In this document: piece after piece, positions 56,301-64,000 of the stretch
Numbering within the stretch: position 1 is the first letter of the stretch
Layout: the number at the start of each line of letters is the position of its first letter
DNA from: Hippasteria phrygiana
Lineage: Eukaryota; Echinodermata; Asteroidea; Valvatida; Goniasteridae
DNA: 64,000 nt
Reading direction: 5' to 3'
NCBI GenBank assembly: GCA_037893225.1
Contig: JAZGUH010000263.1
Location: 434,001 to 498,000 of the forward strand
Translations under genes and position numbers: made by a program
Notes under the pieces: generated by a model
The model's database searches: none
Told to the model about the DNA's origin: nothing
The model's input: the letters and a program-made list of their open reading frames with translations, nothing else

Positions 56301-59300
56301 GGATAAATGACTTGAAGCTACCTGCATACATGTATACTTTTCATCAAAGAAAAATGACTATTCGAAAAGCAAAATTGATTACAAAGAATCTCGGAACTTT
56401 TTAAAGGCCACTAATTGAATTATTCCAATGACGGACATTTTCAGGTCGACTTCTATTCGGCCACAACTTAGCTTGTCTGATTTTATTAAACAGCCATTCG
56501 TTTGAAATGGTTTATTTATGCAATTGTTCTGGCAGTTATGATGGCTCTTTAGAGCTATCTTTTGGTGATTAACGGTTTCTATATAATTTCTAATTTCAAT
56601 TATACGAATGACCGATGATAAACAATACCGGTAGTCAATCTACGAACTCCTGAAACTACACATCTCAACGGAGGTTTATCTATCACTATACCGGCAGTTA
56701 GAATCGAATATATGCAGGTTAATGAAATCAAACAACTTGGGTAATATTGCTTGTGAAGCTATAAATGTCAACCTTTCTCAGGCGAAACTTGATGCGATTT
56801 GACATGAATATTCTCAAAATGATTTTTCTGATAACGAGTAGAGGTTATTTTTTACATGATTACTCATGCTTTGATATCCGGTCATGACTTTTTGGAATGA
56901 GTTGAATGAAACTTTTTTCTTCTTCTGGAGTTACAGGAGGAAGTATTGAAACGACGTCCATCGGTGCAAATGAGAGCATCCAGATAAACTCGCCAAACTA
57001 TCCATTCGACTATCCAAACAACGTCAACATGACATGGATCATTCGAGCACCGGAGGACCAGAAAATTCGCATCACCTTCGACAATTTCGAGACTGAGCAT
57101 GGTTTTGACTATTTTCGGGCTGGCGATGGCGACGACCCTCTCACCAATGAGTTTTTCGTTTGGCACGGGCTGAAAGAAGCTCCTGAACTGATGTCGGTTG
57201 CCAATCAGATTTGGCTGAGATTCACGTCTGATGGAATTTACGCCAGTTTTGGGTTTTCTTTGGTGGCTGTCAGCGTGCCTTCCACAGGTTAGAATGCTAC
57301 CTGTCATTTATGAGCTACCAAGAATAGTTTGCCAGTGGAAAGCTAAGAATATTAACTGCAAGCGATCTTTTGATTTTCAATATGAGTAATGAGGTGAATA
57401 CGGTGTTTGTATTTTATGTTATATTTGTAGAAACGTTAACGTGCACTTCAGGAGATTTTGACTGTGGCCATTCAGTCTGCATCAGCAGTGCCTGGCAGTG
57501 CGATTTTGAGACGGACTGCTTGGATGAAAGTGATGAACACAGTTGCAGTTATTATCAAGATGTAACAACACCGTGGTATGCTGGCGAAGGTAAACTTTGT
57601 GATGAATGTTTATTTTTCGTGGATAAATGACTTGAAGCTACCTGCATACATGTATACTTTTCATCAAAGAAAAATGACTATTCGAAAAGCAAAATTGATT
57701 ACAAAGAATCTCGGAACTTTTTAAAGGCCACTAATTGAATTATTCCAATGACGGACATTTTCAGGTCGACTTCTATTCGGCCACAACTTAGCTTGTCTGA
57801 TTTTATTAAACAGCCATTCGTTTGAAATGGTATATTTATGCAATTGTTCTGGCAGTTATGATGGCTCTTTAGAGCTATCTTTTGGTGATTAACGGTTTCT
57901 ATATAATTTCTAATTTCAATTATACGAATGACCGATGATAAACAATACCGGTAGTCAATCTACGAACTCCTGAAACTACACATCTCAACGGAGGTTTATC
58001 TATCACTATACCGGCAGTTAGAATCGAATATATGCAGGTTAATGAAATCAAACAACTTGGGTAATATTGCTTGTGAAGCTATAAATGTCAACCTTTCTCA
58101 GGCGAAACTTGATGCGATTTGACATGAATATTCTCAAAATGATTTTTCTGATAACGAGTAGAGGTTATTTTTTACATGATTACTCATGCTTTGATATCCG
58201 GTCATGACTTTTTGGAAAGAGTTGAATGAAACTTTTTTCTTCTTCTGGAGTTACAGGAGGAAGTATTGAAACGACGTCCATCGGTGCAAATGAGAGCATC
58301 CAGATAAACTCGCCAAACTATCCATTCGACTATCCAAACAACGTCAACATGACATGGATCATTCGAGCACCGGAGGACCAGAAAATTCGCATCACCTTCG
58401 ACAATTTCGAGACTGAGCATGGTTTTGACTATTTTCGGGCTGGCGATGGCGACGACCCTCTCACCAATGAGTTTTTCGTTTGGCACGGGCTGAAAGAAGC
58501 TCCTGAACTGATGTCGGTTGCCAATCAGATTTGGCTGAGATTCACGTCTGATGGAATTTACGCCAGTTTTGGGTTTTCTTTGGTGGCTGTCAGCGTGCCT
58601 TCCACAGGTTAGAATGCTACCTGTCATTTATGAGCTACCAAGAATAGTTTGCCAGTGGAAAGCTAAGAATATTAACTGCAAGCGATCTTTTGATTTTCAA
58701 TATGAGTAATGAGGTGAATACGGTGTTTGTATTTTATGTTATATTTGTAGAAACGTTAACGTGCACTTCAGGAGATTTTGACTGTGGCCATTCAGTCTGC
58801 ATCAGCAGTGCCTGGCAGTGCGATTTTGAGACGGACTGCTTGGATGAAAGTGATGAACACAGTTGCAGTTATTATCAAGATGTAACAACACCGTGGTATG
58901 CTGGCGAAGGTAAACTTTGTGATGAATCTTTATTTTTCGTGGATAAATGACTTGAAGCTACCTGCATACATGTATACTTTTCATCAAAGAAAAATGACTA
59001 TTCGAAAAGCAAAATTGATTACAAAGAATCTCGGAACTTTTTAAAGGCCACTAATTGAATTATTCCAATGACGGACATTTTCAGGTCGACTTCTATTCGG
59101 CCACAACTTAGCTTGTCTGATTTTATTAAACAGCCATTCGTTTGAAATGGTTTATTTATGCAATTGTTCTGGCAGTTATGATGGCTCTTTAGAGCTATCT
59201 TTTGGTGATTAACGGTTTCTATATAATTTCTAATTTCAATTATACGAATGACCGATGATAAACAATACCGGTAGTCAATCTACGAACTCCTGAAACTACA

Positions 59301-62300
59301 CATCTCAACGGAGGTTTATCTATCACTATACCGGCAGTTAGAATCGAATATATGCAGGTTAATGAAATCAAACAACTTGGGTAATATTGCTTGTGAAGCT
59401 ATAAATGTCAACCTTTCTCAGGCGAAACTTGATGCGATTTGACATGAATATTCTCAAAATGATTTTTCTGATAACGAGTAGAGGTTATTTTTTACATGAT
59501 TACTCATGCTTTGATATCCGGTCATGACTTTTTGGAATGAGTTGAATGAAACTTTTTTCTTCTTCTGGAGTTACAGGAGGAAGTATTGAAACGACGTCCA
59601 TCGGTGCAAATGAGAGCATCCAGATAAACTCGCCAAACTATCCATTCGACTATCCAAACAACGTCAACATGACATGGATCATTCGAGCACCGGAGGACCA
59701 GAAAATTCGCATCACCTTCGACAATTTCGAGACTGAGCATGGTTTGGACTATTTTCGGGCTGGCGATGGTGACGACCCTCTCACCAATGAGTTTTTCGTT
59801 TGGCACGGGCTGAAAGAAGCTCCTGAACTGATGTCGGTTGCCAATCAGATTTGGCTGAGATTCACGTCTAATGGAATTTTCGCCAGTTTTGGGTTTTCTT
59901 TGATGGCTGTCAGCGTGCCTTCCACAGGTTAGAATGCTACCTGTCATTTATGAGCTACCAAGAATAGTTTGCCAGTGGAAAGCTAAGAATATTAACTGCA
60001 AGCGATCTTTTGATTTTCAATATGAGTAATGAGGTGAATACGGTGTTTGTATTTTATGTTATATTTGTAGAAACGTTAACGTGCACTTCAGGAGATTTTG
60101 ACTGTGGCCATTCAGTCTGCATCAGCAGTGCCTGGCAGTGCGATTTTGAGACGGACTGCTTGGATGAAAGTGATGAACACAGTTGCAGTTATTATCAAGA
60201 TGTAACAACACCGTGGTATGCTGGCGAAGGTAAACTTTGTAATGAATGTTTATTTTTCGTGGATAATGACTTGAAGCTACCTGCATACATGTATACTTTT
60301 CATCAAAGAAAAATGACTATTCGAAAAGCAAAATTGATTACAAAGAATCTCGGAACTTTTTAAAGGCCACTAATTGAATTATTCCAATGACGGACATTTT
60401 CAGGTCGACTTCTATTCGGCCACAACTTAGCTTGTCTGATTTTATTAAACAGCCATTCGTTTGAAATGGTTTATTTATGCAATTGTTCTGGCAGTTATGA
60501 TGGCTCTTTAGAGCTATCTTTTGGTGATTAACGGTTTCTACATAATTTCTAATTTCAATTATACGCGTATACGAATGACCGATGATAAACAATACCGGTA
60601 GTCAATCTACGAACTCCTGAAACTACACATCTCAACGGAGGTTTATCTATCACTATACCGGTAGTTAGAATCGAAAATATGCAGGTTAATGAAATCAAAC
60701 AACTTGGGTAATATTGCTTGTGAAGCTATAAATGTCAATCTTTCTCAGGCGAAACTTGATGCGATTTGACATGAATATTCTCAAAATGATTTTTCTGATA
60801 ACGAGTAGAGGTTATTTTTTACATGATTACTCATGCTTTGATATCCGGTCATGACTTTCTGGAATGAGTTGAATGAAACTTTTTTCTTCTTCTGGAGTTA
60901 CAGGAGGAAGTATTGAAACGACGTCCATCGGTGCAAATGAGAGCATCCAGATAAACTCGCCAAACTATCCATTCGACTATCCAAACAACGTCAACATGAC
61001 ATGGATCATTCGAGCACCGGAGGACCAGAAAATTCGCATCACCTTCGACAATTTCGAGACTGAGCATGGTTTGGACTATTTTCGGGCTGGCGATGGCGAC
61101 GACCCTCTCACCAATGAGTTTTTCGTTTGGCACGGGCTGAAAGAAGCTCCTGAACTGATGTCGGTTGCCAATCAGATTTGGCTGAGATTCACGTCTAATG
61201 GAATTTTCGCCAGTTTTGGGTTTTCTTTGATGGCTGTCAGCGTGCCTTCCACAGGTTAGAATGCTACCTGTCATTTATGAGCTACCAAGAATAGTTTGCC
61301 AGTGGAAAGCTAAGAATATTAACTGCAAGCGATCTTTTGATTTTCAATATGAGTAATGAGGTGAATACGGTGTTTGTATTTTATGTTATATTTGTAGAAA
61401 CGTTAACGTGCACTTCAGGAGATTTTGACTGTGGCCATTCAGTCTGCATCAACAGTGCCTGGCAGTGCGATTTTGAGACGGACTGCTTGGATGAAAGTGA
61501 TGAACACAGTTGCAGTTATTATCAAGATGTAACAACACCGTGGTATGCTGGCGAAGGTAAACTTTGTGATGAATGTTTATTTTTCGTGGATAAATGACTT
61601 GAAGCTACCTGCATACATATACTTTTCATCAAAGAAAAATGACTACTTAAAAAGCAAAATTGATTACAAAGAATCTCGGAACTTTTTAAAGGCCACTAAT
61701 TGAATTATTCCAATGACGGACATTTTCAGGTCGACTTCTATTCGGCCACAACTTAGCTTGTCTGATATTATTAAACAGCCATTCGTTTGAAATGGTATAT
61801 TTATGCAATTGTTCTGGCAGTTATGATGGCTCTTTAGAGCTATCTTTTGGTGATTAACGGTTTCTATATAATTTCTAATTTCAATTATACGCGTATACGA
61901 ATGACCGATGATAAACAATACCGTTAGTCAATCTACGAACTCCTGAAACTACACATCTCAACGGAGGTTTATCTATCACTATACCGGTAGTTAGAATCGA
62001 AAATATGCAGGTTAATGAAATCAAACAACTTGGGTAATATTGCTTGTGAAGCTATAAATGTCAATCTTTCTCAGGCGAAACTTGATGCGATTTGACATGA
62101 ATATTCTCAAAATGATTTTTCTGATAACGAGTAGAGGTTATTTTTTACATGATTACTCATGCTTTGATATCCGGTCATGACTTTCTGGAAAGAGTTGAAT
62201 GAAACTTTTTTCTTCTTCTGGAGTTACAGGAGGAAGTATTGAAACGACGTCCATCGGTGCAAATGAGAGCATCCAGATAAACTCGCCAAACTATCCATTC

Positions 62301-64000
62301 GACTATCCAAACAACGTCAACATGACATGGATCATTCGAGCATCGGAGGACCAGAAAATTCGCATCACCTTCGACAATTTCGAGACTGAGCATGGTTTGG
62401 ACTATTTTCGGGCTGGCGATGGTGACGACCCTCTCACCAATGAGTTTTTCGTTTGGCACGGGCTGAAAGAAGCTCCTGAACTGATGTCGGTTGCCAATCA
62501 GATTTGGCTGAGATTCACGTCTAATGGAATTTTCGCCAGTTTTGGGTTTTCTTTGATGGCTGTCAGCGTGCCTTCCACAGGTTAGAATGCTACCTGTCAT
62601 TTATGAGCTACCAAGAATAGTTTGCCAGTGGAAAGCTAAGAATATTAACTGCAAGCGATCTTTTGATTTTCAATATGAGTAATGAGGTGAATACGGTGTT
62701 TGTATTTTATGTTATATTTGTAGAAACGTTAACGTGCACTTCAGGAGATTTTGACTGTGGCCATTCAGTCTGCATCAGCAGTGCCTGGCAGTGCGATTTT
62801 GAGACGGACTGCTTGGATGAAAGTGATGAACACAGTTGCAGTTATTATCAAGATGTAACAACACCGTGGTATGCTGGCGAAGGTAAACTTTGTAATGAAT
62901 GTTTATTTTTCGTGGATAATGACTTGAAGCTACCTGCATACATGTATACTTTTCATCAAAGAAAAATGACTATTCGAAAAGCAAAATTGATTACAAAGAA
63001 TCTCGGAACTTTTTAAAGGCCACTAATTGAATTATTCCAATGACGGACATTTTCAGGTCGACTTCTATTCGGCCACAACTTAGCTTGTCTGATTTTATTA
63101 AACAGCCATTCGTTTGAAATGGTTTATTTATGCAATTGTTCTGGCAGTTATGATGGCTCTTTAGAGCTATCTTTTGGTGATTAACGGTTTCTATATAATT
63201 TCTAATTTCAATTATACGCGTATACGAATGACCGATGATAAACAATACCGGTAGTCAATCTACGAACTCCTGAAACTACACATCTCAACGGAGGTTTATC
63301 TATCACTATACCGGTAGTTAGAATCGAAAATATGCAGGTTAATGAAATCAAACAACTTGGGTAATATTGCTTGTGAAGCTATAAATGTCAATCTTTCTCA
63401 GGCGAAACTTGATGCGATTTGACATGAATATTCTCAAAATGATTTTTCTGATAACGAGTAGAGGTTATTTTTTACATGATTACTCATGCTTTGATATCCG
63501 GTCATGACTTTCTGGAAAGAGTTGAATGAAACTTTTTTCTTCTTCTGGAGTTACAGGAGGAAGTATTGAAACGACGTCCATCGGTGCAAATGAGAGCATC
63601 CAGATAAACTCGCCAAACTATCCATTCGACTATCCAAACAACGTCAACATGACATGGATCATTCGAGCATCGGAGGACCAGAAAATTCGCATCACCTTCG
63701 ACAATTTCGAGACTGAGCATGGTTTGGACTATTTTCGGGCTGGCGATGGTGACGACCCTCTCACCAATGAGTTTTTCGTTTGGCACGGGCTGAAAGAAGC
63801 TCCTGAACTGATGTCGGTTGCCAATCAGATTTGGCTGAGATTCACGTCTAATGGAATTTTCGCCAGTTTTGGGTTTTCTTTGATGGCTGTCAGCGTGCCT
63901 TCCACAGGTTAGAATGCTACCTGTCATTTATGAGCTACCAAGAATAGTTTGCCAGTGGAAAGCTAAGAATATTAACTGCAAGCGATCTTTTGATTTTCAA
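38270..64000 (+). CDS. Giant CUB-LDLa tandem-repeat secreted protein gene, partial
   Basis: The gene consists of a linker exon, then nineteen CUB exons (351 bp, 117 residues) alternating with eighteen LDLa exons (159 bp, 53 residues). CUB-to-LDLa introns are about 143 bp and LDLa-to-CUB introns about 667-677 bp. Every border is phase 1 and every splice site seen is intact, so the spliced frame stays open through all 170-residue units (more than 3,000 residues). Per unit, the CUB domain has SPNYPFDYP, an acidic loop and the GF strand near its end, but no cysteine. It has two N-glycosylation sequons (Asn12, Asn31). The LDLa domain has six cysteines and the calcium cage. CUB and LDLa domains usually bind proteins, glycans or lipoproteins outside the cell. 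Here the ligand is unknown. No transmembrane segment is in the window, and the 3' end lies beyond it. Confidence 0.85.
38345..39664 (+). other. Intron before the first CUB exon, with remnant of a deleted unit
   Basis: From 38955 to 39014 the sequence matches the intron just upstream of CUB exons (TCTGATAACGAG to GATATCCGGTCA). At 39015 it jumps to the intron downstream of LDLa exons (GGATAAATGACTTGAAGC). From there to 39664 it follows the usual LDLa-to-CUB intron. About 740 bp, including one CUB and one LDLa exon, are missing at this join. Confidence 0.75.
39665..40015 (+). CDS. CUB exon, unit 1
   Basis: First CUB exon. The commonest sequence except Lys at residue 71 (Asn in all other units). 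Asn at 99, Phe at 102, Leu at 110. Acceptor GGAGTTACAG, donor ACAG then GTTAGA. Confidence 0.88.
40159..40317 (+). CDS. LDLa exon, unit 1
   Basis: Cysteines at residues 5, 12, 17, 24, 30 and 39. Calcium ligands Trp22 (backbone), Asp25, Asp29, Asp35 and Glu36 match the LDL-receptor pattern. Ser at 7, Asp at 9. Acceptor of the TATATTTGTAG type, donor GAAG then GTAAAC. Confidence 0.9.
40995..41345 (+). CDS. CUB exon, unit 2
   Basis: The commonest protein version (Ser8, Glu54, Leu57, Asn99, Phe102, Leu110), identical in product to units 7, 8, 10, 11 and 12. Next unit starts 1,321 bp on. Confidence 0.88.
41490..41648 (+). CDS. LDLa exon, unit 2
   Basis: Pro at residue 7 and His at residue 9, the His shared only with unit 13. 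Acceptor of the GTATTTGCAG type. Confidence 0.9.
42316..42666 (+). CDS. CUB exon, unit 3 (most divergent)
   Basis: Differs from the common version by Phe8, Phe57, Gly66, Asp99, Tyr102, Thr103, Leu105 and Met110. Acceptor reads GGATTTACAG. Confidence 0.88.
42811..42969 (+). CDS. LDLa exon, unit 3
   Basis: Pro7, Asp9. A silent A-to-G change (ACGTTGACG) is shared with units 4, 5, 6 and 9. Confidence 0.9.
43637..43987 (+). CDS. CUB exon, unit 4
   Basis: Phe8 and the GGATTTACAG acceptor are shared with unit 3. Leu60 is unique. Asn99, Phe102, Met110. The 5' part matches unit 3 and the 3' part matches other units, as expected from conversion or unequal exchange. Confidence 0.88.
44132..44290 (+). 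CDS. LDLa exon, unit 4
   Basis: Pro7, Asp9, with a silent change in the last cysteine region (AGCTGC). The following intron has the longer form with TATACGCGTATACG. Confidence 0.9.
44968..45318 (+). CDS. CUB exon, unit 5
   Basis: Lys54 in place of the acidic-loop Glu, shared with unit 6 only. Phe57, Asn99, Phe102, Met110. Confidence 0.88.
45463..45621 (+). CDS. LDLa exon, unit 5
   Basis: Pro7, Asp9. Product identical to units 3, 4, 6 and 9. Confidence 0.9.
46299..46649 (+). CDS. CUB exon, unit 6
   Basis: Lys54 and Phe57 as in unit 5, but Asp99, Tyr102, Leu105 and Val110. Confidence 0.88.
46794..46952 (+). CDS. LDLa exon, unit 6
   Basis: Pro7, Asp9. The intron before it reads GAGTATTGTGG where other units have GAGTATTGAGG or GAGTAATGAGG. 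Confidence 0.9.
47630..47980 (+). CDS. CUB exon, unit 7
   Basis: Common version with Leu110. Together with its flanks it closely matches unit 10, 3,993 bp on (three units). Confidence 0.88.
48125..48283 (+). CDS. LDLa exon, unit 7
   Basis: Pro7, Asp9. The downstream intron carries GTAAACTTTGGAATG, shared only with unit 10. Confidence 0.9.
48961..49311 (+). CDS. CUB exon, unit 8
   Basis: Common version with Leu110. Confidence 0.88.
49456..49614 (+). CDS. LDLa exon, unit 8
   Basis: Pro7, Asp9. The downstream intron has the ACTACTTAAAAAGC form of units 4-6 and 9. Unit 11 instead has the ACTATTCGAAAAGC form. Confidence 0.9.
50292..50642 (+). CDS. CUB exon, unit 9
   Basis: Common version with Met110. 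Product identical to units 16 and 17. Confidence 0.88.
50787..50945 (+). CDS. LDLa exon, unit 9
   Basis: Pro7, Asp9, with the silent ACGTTGACG change. Confidence 0.9.
51623..51973 (+). CDS. CUB exon, unit 10
   Basis: Common version with Leu110. Confidence 0.88.
52118..52276 (+). CDS. LDLa exon, unit 10
   Basis: Pro7, Asp9. The downstream intron shares TTTGGAATG, ATTACTATTCG and GATGATCAACAAT with unit 7. Confidence 0.9.
52954..53304 (+). CDS. CUB exon, unit 11
   Basis: Common version with Leu110. Confidence 0.88.
53449..53607 (+). CDS. LDLa exon, unit 11
   Basis: Pro7, Asp9. The downstream intron has GATGATCAACAAT as in units 7, 10 and 12. Confidence 0.9.
54285..54635 (+). CDS. CUB exon, unit 12
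   Basis: Common version with Leu110. Confidence 0.88.
54780..54938 (+). CDS. LDLa exon, unit 12
   Basis: Pro7, Asp9. The preceding intron has GTTTCCCAGAGG where others have GTTTACC or GTTTGCC. Confidence 0.9.
55616..55966 (+). CDS. CUB exon, unit 13
   Basis: Phe57 with Asn99, Phe102 and Met110. Last unit before the 10-bp-shorter intron class resumes (next unit 1,321 bp on). Confidence 0.88.
56111..56269 (+). CDS. LDLa exon, unit 13
   Basis: Pro7 and His9, as in unit 2. Confidence 0.9.
56937..57287 (+). CDS. CUB exon, unit 14
   Basis: Phe57, Asp99, Tyr102 and Val110. Product identical to unit 15. Confidence 0.88.
57431..57589 (+). CDS. LDLa exon, unit 14
   Basis: Ser7, Asp9, with the TATATTTGTAG acceptor that marks units 1 and 14-18. 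Confidence 0.9.
58257..58607 (+). CDS. CUB exon, unit 15
   Basis: Phe57, Asp99, Tyr102, Val110. Unit spacing 1,320 bp. Confidence 0.88.
58751..58909 (+). CDS. LDLa exon, unit 15
   Basis: Ser7, Asp9. Confidence 0.9.
59577..59927 (+). CDS. CUB exon, unit 16
   Basis: Common version with Met110. Confidence 0.88.
60071..60229 (+). CDS. LDLa exon, unit 16
   Basis: Ser7, Asp9. The downstream intron lacks one A (GGATAATGAC), which lengthens the unspliced open frame but does not touch the exon. Unit 18 shares it. Confidence 0.9.
60904..61254 (+). CDS. CUB exon, unit 17
   Basis: Common version with Met110. Confidence 0.88.
61398..61556 (+). CDS. LDLa exon, unit 17
   Basis: Ser7, Asp9, with Asn19 in place of Ser, unique among the eighteen. 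The change is outside the cysteines and calcium ligands. Confidence 0.9.
62230..62580 (+). CDS. CUB exon, unit 18
   Basis: Ser39 in place of Pro, shared only with unit 19. Met110. Confidence 0.88.
62724..62882 (+). CDS. LDLa exon, unit 18
   Basis: Ser7, Asp9. Same one-base intron deletion downstream as unit 16. Confidence 0.9.
63557..63907 (+). CDS. CUB exon, unit 19
   Basis: Ser39 and Met110, product identical to unit 18. The window ends in the following intron, before the next LDLa exon. Confidence 0.88.

Larger units (their letters stand above)
39016..64000 (+). repeat. Tandem array, 1.32-1.33 kb unit, 19 copies in window
   Basis: Distances between successive CUB exon starts are 1330, 1321, 1321, then nine of 1331, then 1321, 1320, 1320, 1327, 1326 and 1327 bp. 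The two main length classes differ by an 8-bp GCGTATAC segment in the long intron and a CT near ACTCTCATGC. Introns are about as alike as exons. The array continues past the window. Confidence 0.95.

Noticed and set aside
40098..63016. Longer + strand open frames that start in the intron before the LDLa exon or run past its donor
   Set aside because: Their start codons lie in intron sequence upstream of a clear acceptor, and their ends lie past the GTAAAC donor. The spliced exon explains the frame better.
60338..63245. 84-codon minus-strand open frames in the long introns
   Set aside because: Present in only three late units and opened or closed by small intron indels. No motif and no codon-level conservation.
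40940..63927. A 141-codon antisense open frame repeated in every unit over the CUB exon
   Set aside because: It is the complement of a strongly conserved exon plus flanking intron bases, shows no family motif, and is preserved only because the units are nearly identical.
39016..64000. A CRISPR-like or bacterial repeat array
   Set aside because: Units are 1.3 kb with spliced animal domain exons. Nothing in the window suggests a prokaryote.

Overview
This is eukaryotic, animal nuclear DNA. Coding sequence occurs as short exons with GT/AG borders in AT-rich DNA full of cut-and-paste transposons, fold-back elements, a tRNA-derived SINE and minisatellites. The protein families seen (CUB, LDL-receptor class A, THAP, Myb/SANT-like, piggyBac, Tc1/mariner) and the repeat style suggest a marine invertebrate, perhaps an echinoderm or another deuterostome. 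The species cannot be fixed from this sequence.

The dominant object is a gene on the + strand that occupies the right 40% of the window and runs off its end. From 39665 a two-exon cassette is repeated about every 1.32-1.33 kb: a 351-bp exon coding one CUB domain, then a 159-bp exon coding one LDLa domain. Nineteen CUB exons and eighteen LDLa exons are present. All exon borders are phase 1, so units can be gained or lost without breaking the frame. Exons and introns are both nearly identical between units, so the amplification is recent or the units are being homogenised. The CUB domains have lost all four family cysteines, while the LDLa domains keep all six cysteines and the acidic calcium ligands. 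A short Ser/Thr/Pro-rich exon of the same phase (38270-38344) precedes the array.

A small exon coding a start codon and a clear signal peptide, again ending in phase 1, occurs twice, at 3415-3502 and 15917-16004. Both copies lie in a segmental duplication (about 2464-5750 and 11751-18321). I infer that one or both could be the first exon of the CUB-LDLa gene, across a 22-35 kb first intron. That would make a secreted modular glycoprotein of more than 3,000 residues. The sequence does not prove the link.

The left 38 kb between and around these exons is mostly mobile DNA. Going left to right: a frameshifted Myb/SANT-like fragment (1911-2106); duplication copy 1 with a 12-bp minisatellite and a decayed Tc1/mariner element (5751-7617); a truncated piggyBac element (7634-10199); a small TA-flanked MITE (10991-11251); duplication copy 2, carrying a minisatellite, a tRNA-SINE and a THAP-bearing TTAA element (16616-17964); a 3.26-kb TIR element (18326-21584); nested TIR and palindromic elements (23157-24744); a 56-bp minisatellite; a second copy of a TTAA MITE (26763-27347); a Penelope-like retroelement remnant (about 28040-34660) split by a 5.4-kb composite element holding an exact 400-bp satellite with doubled CRE-like palindromes; and a cluster of inverted-repeat elements (35406-38070). 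Several insertions are confirmed by the empty site in the other duplication copy.
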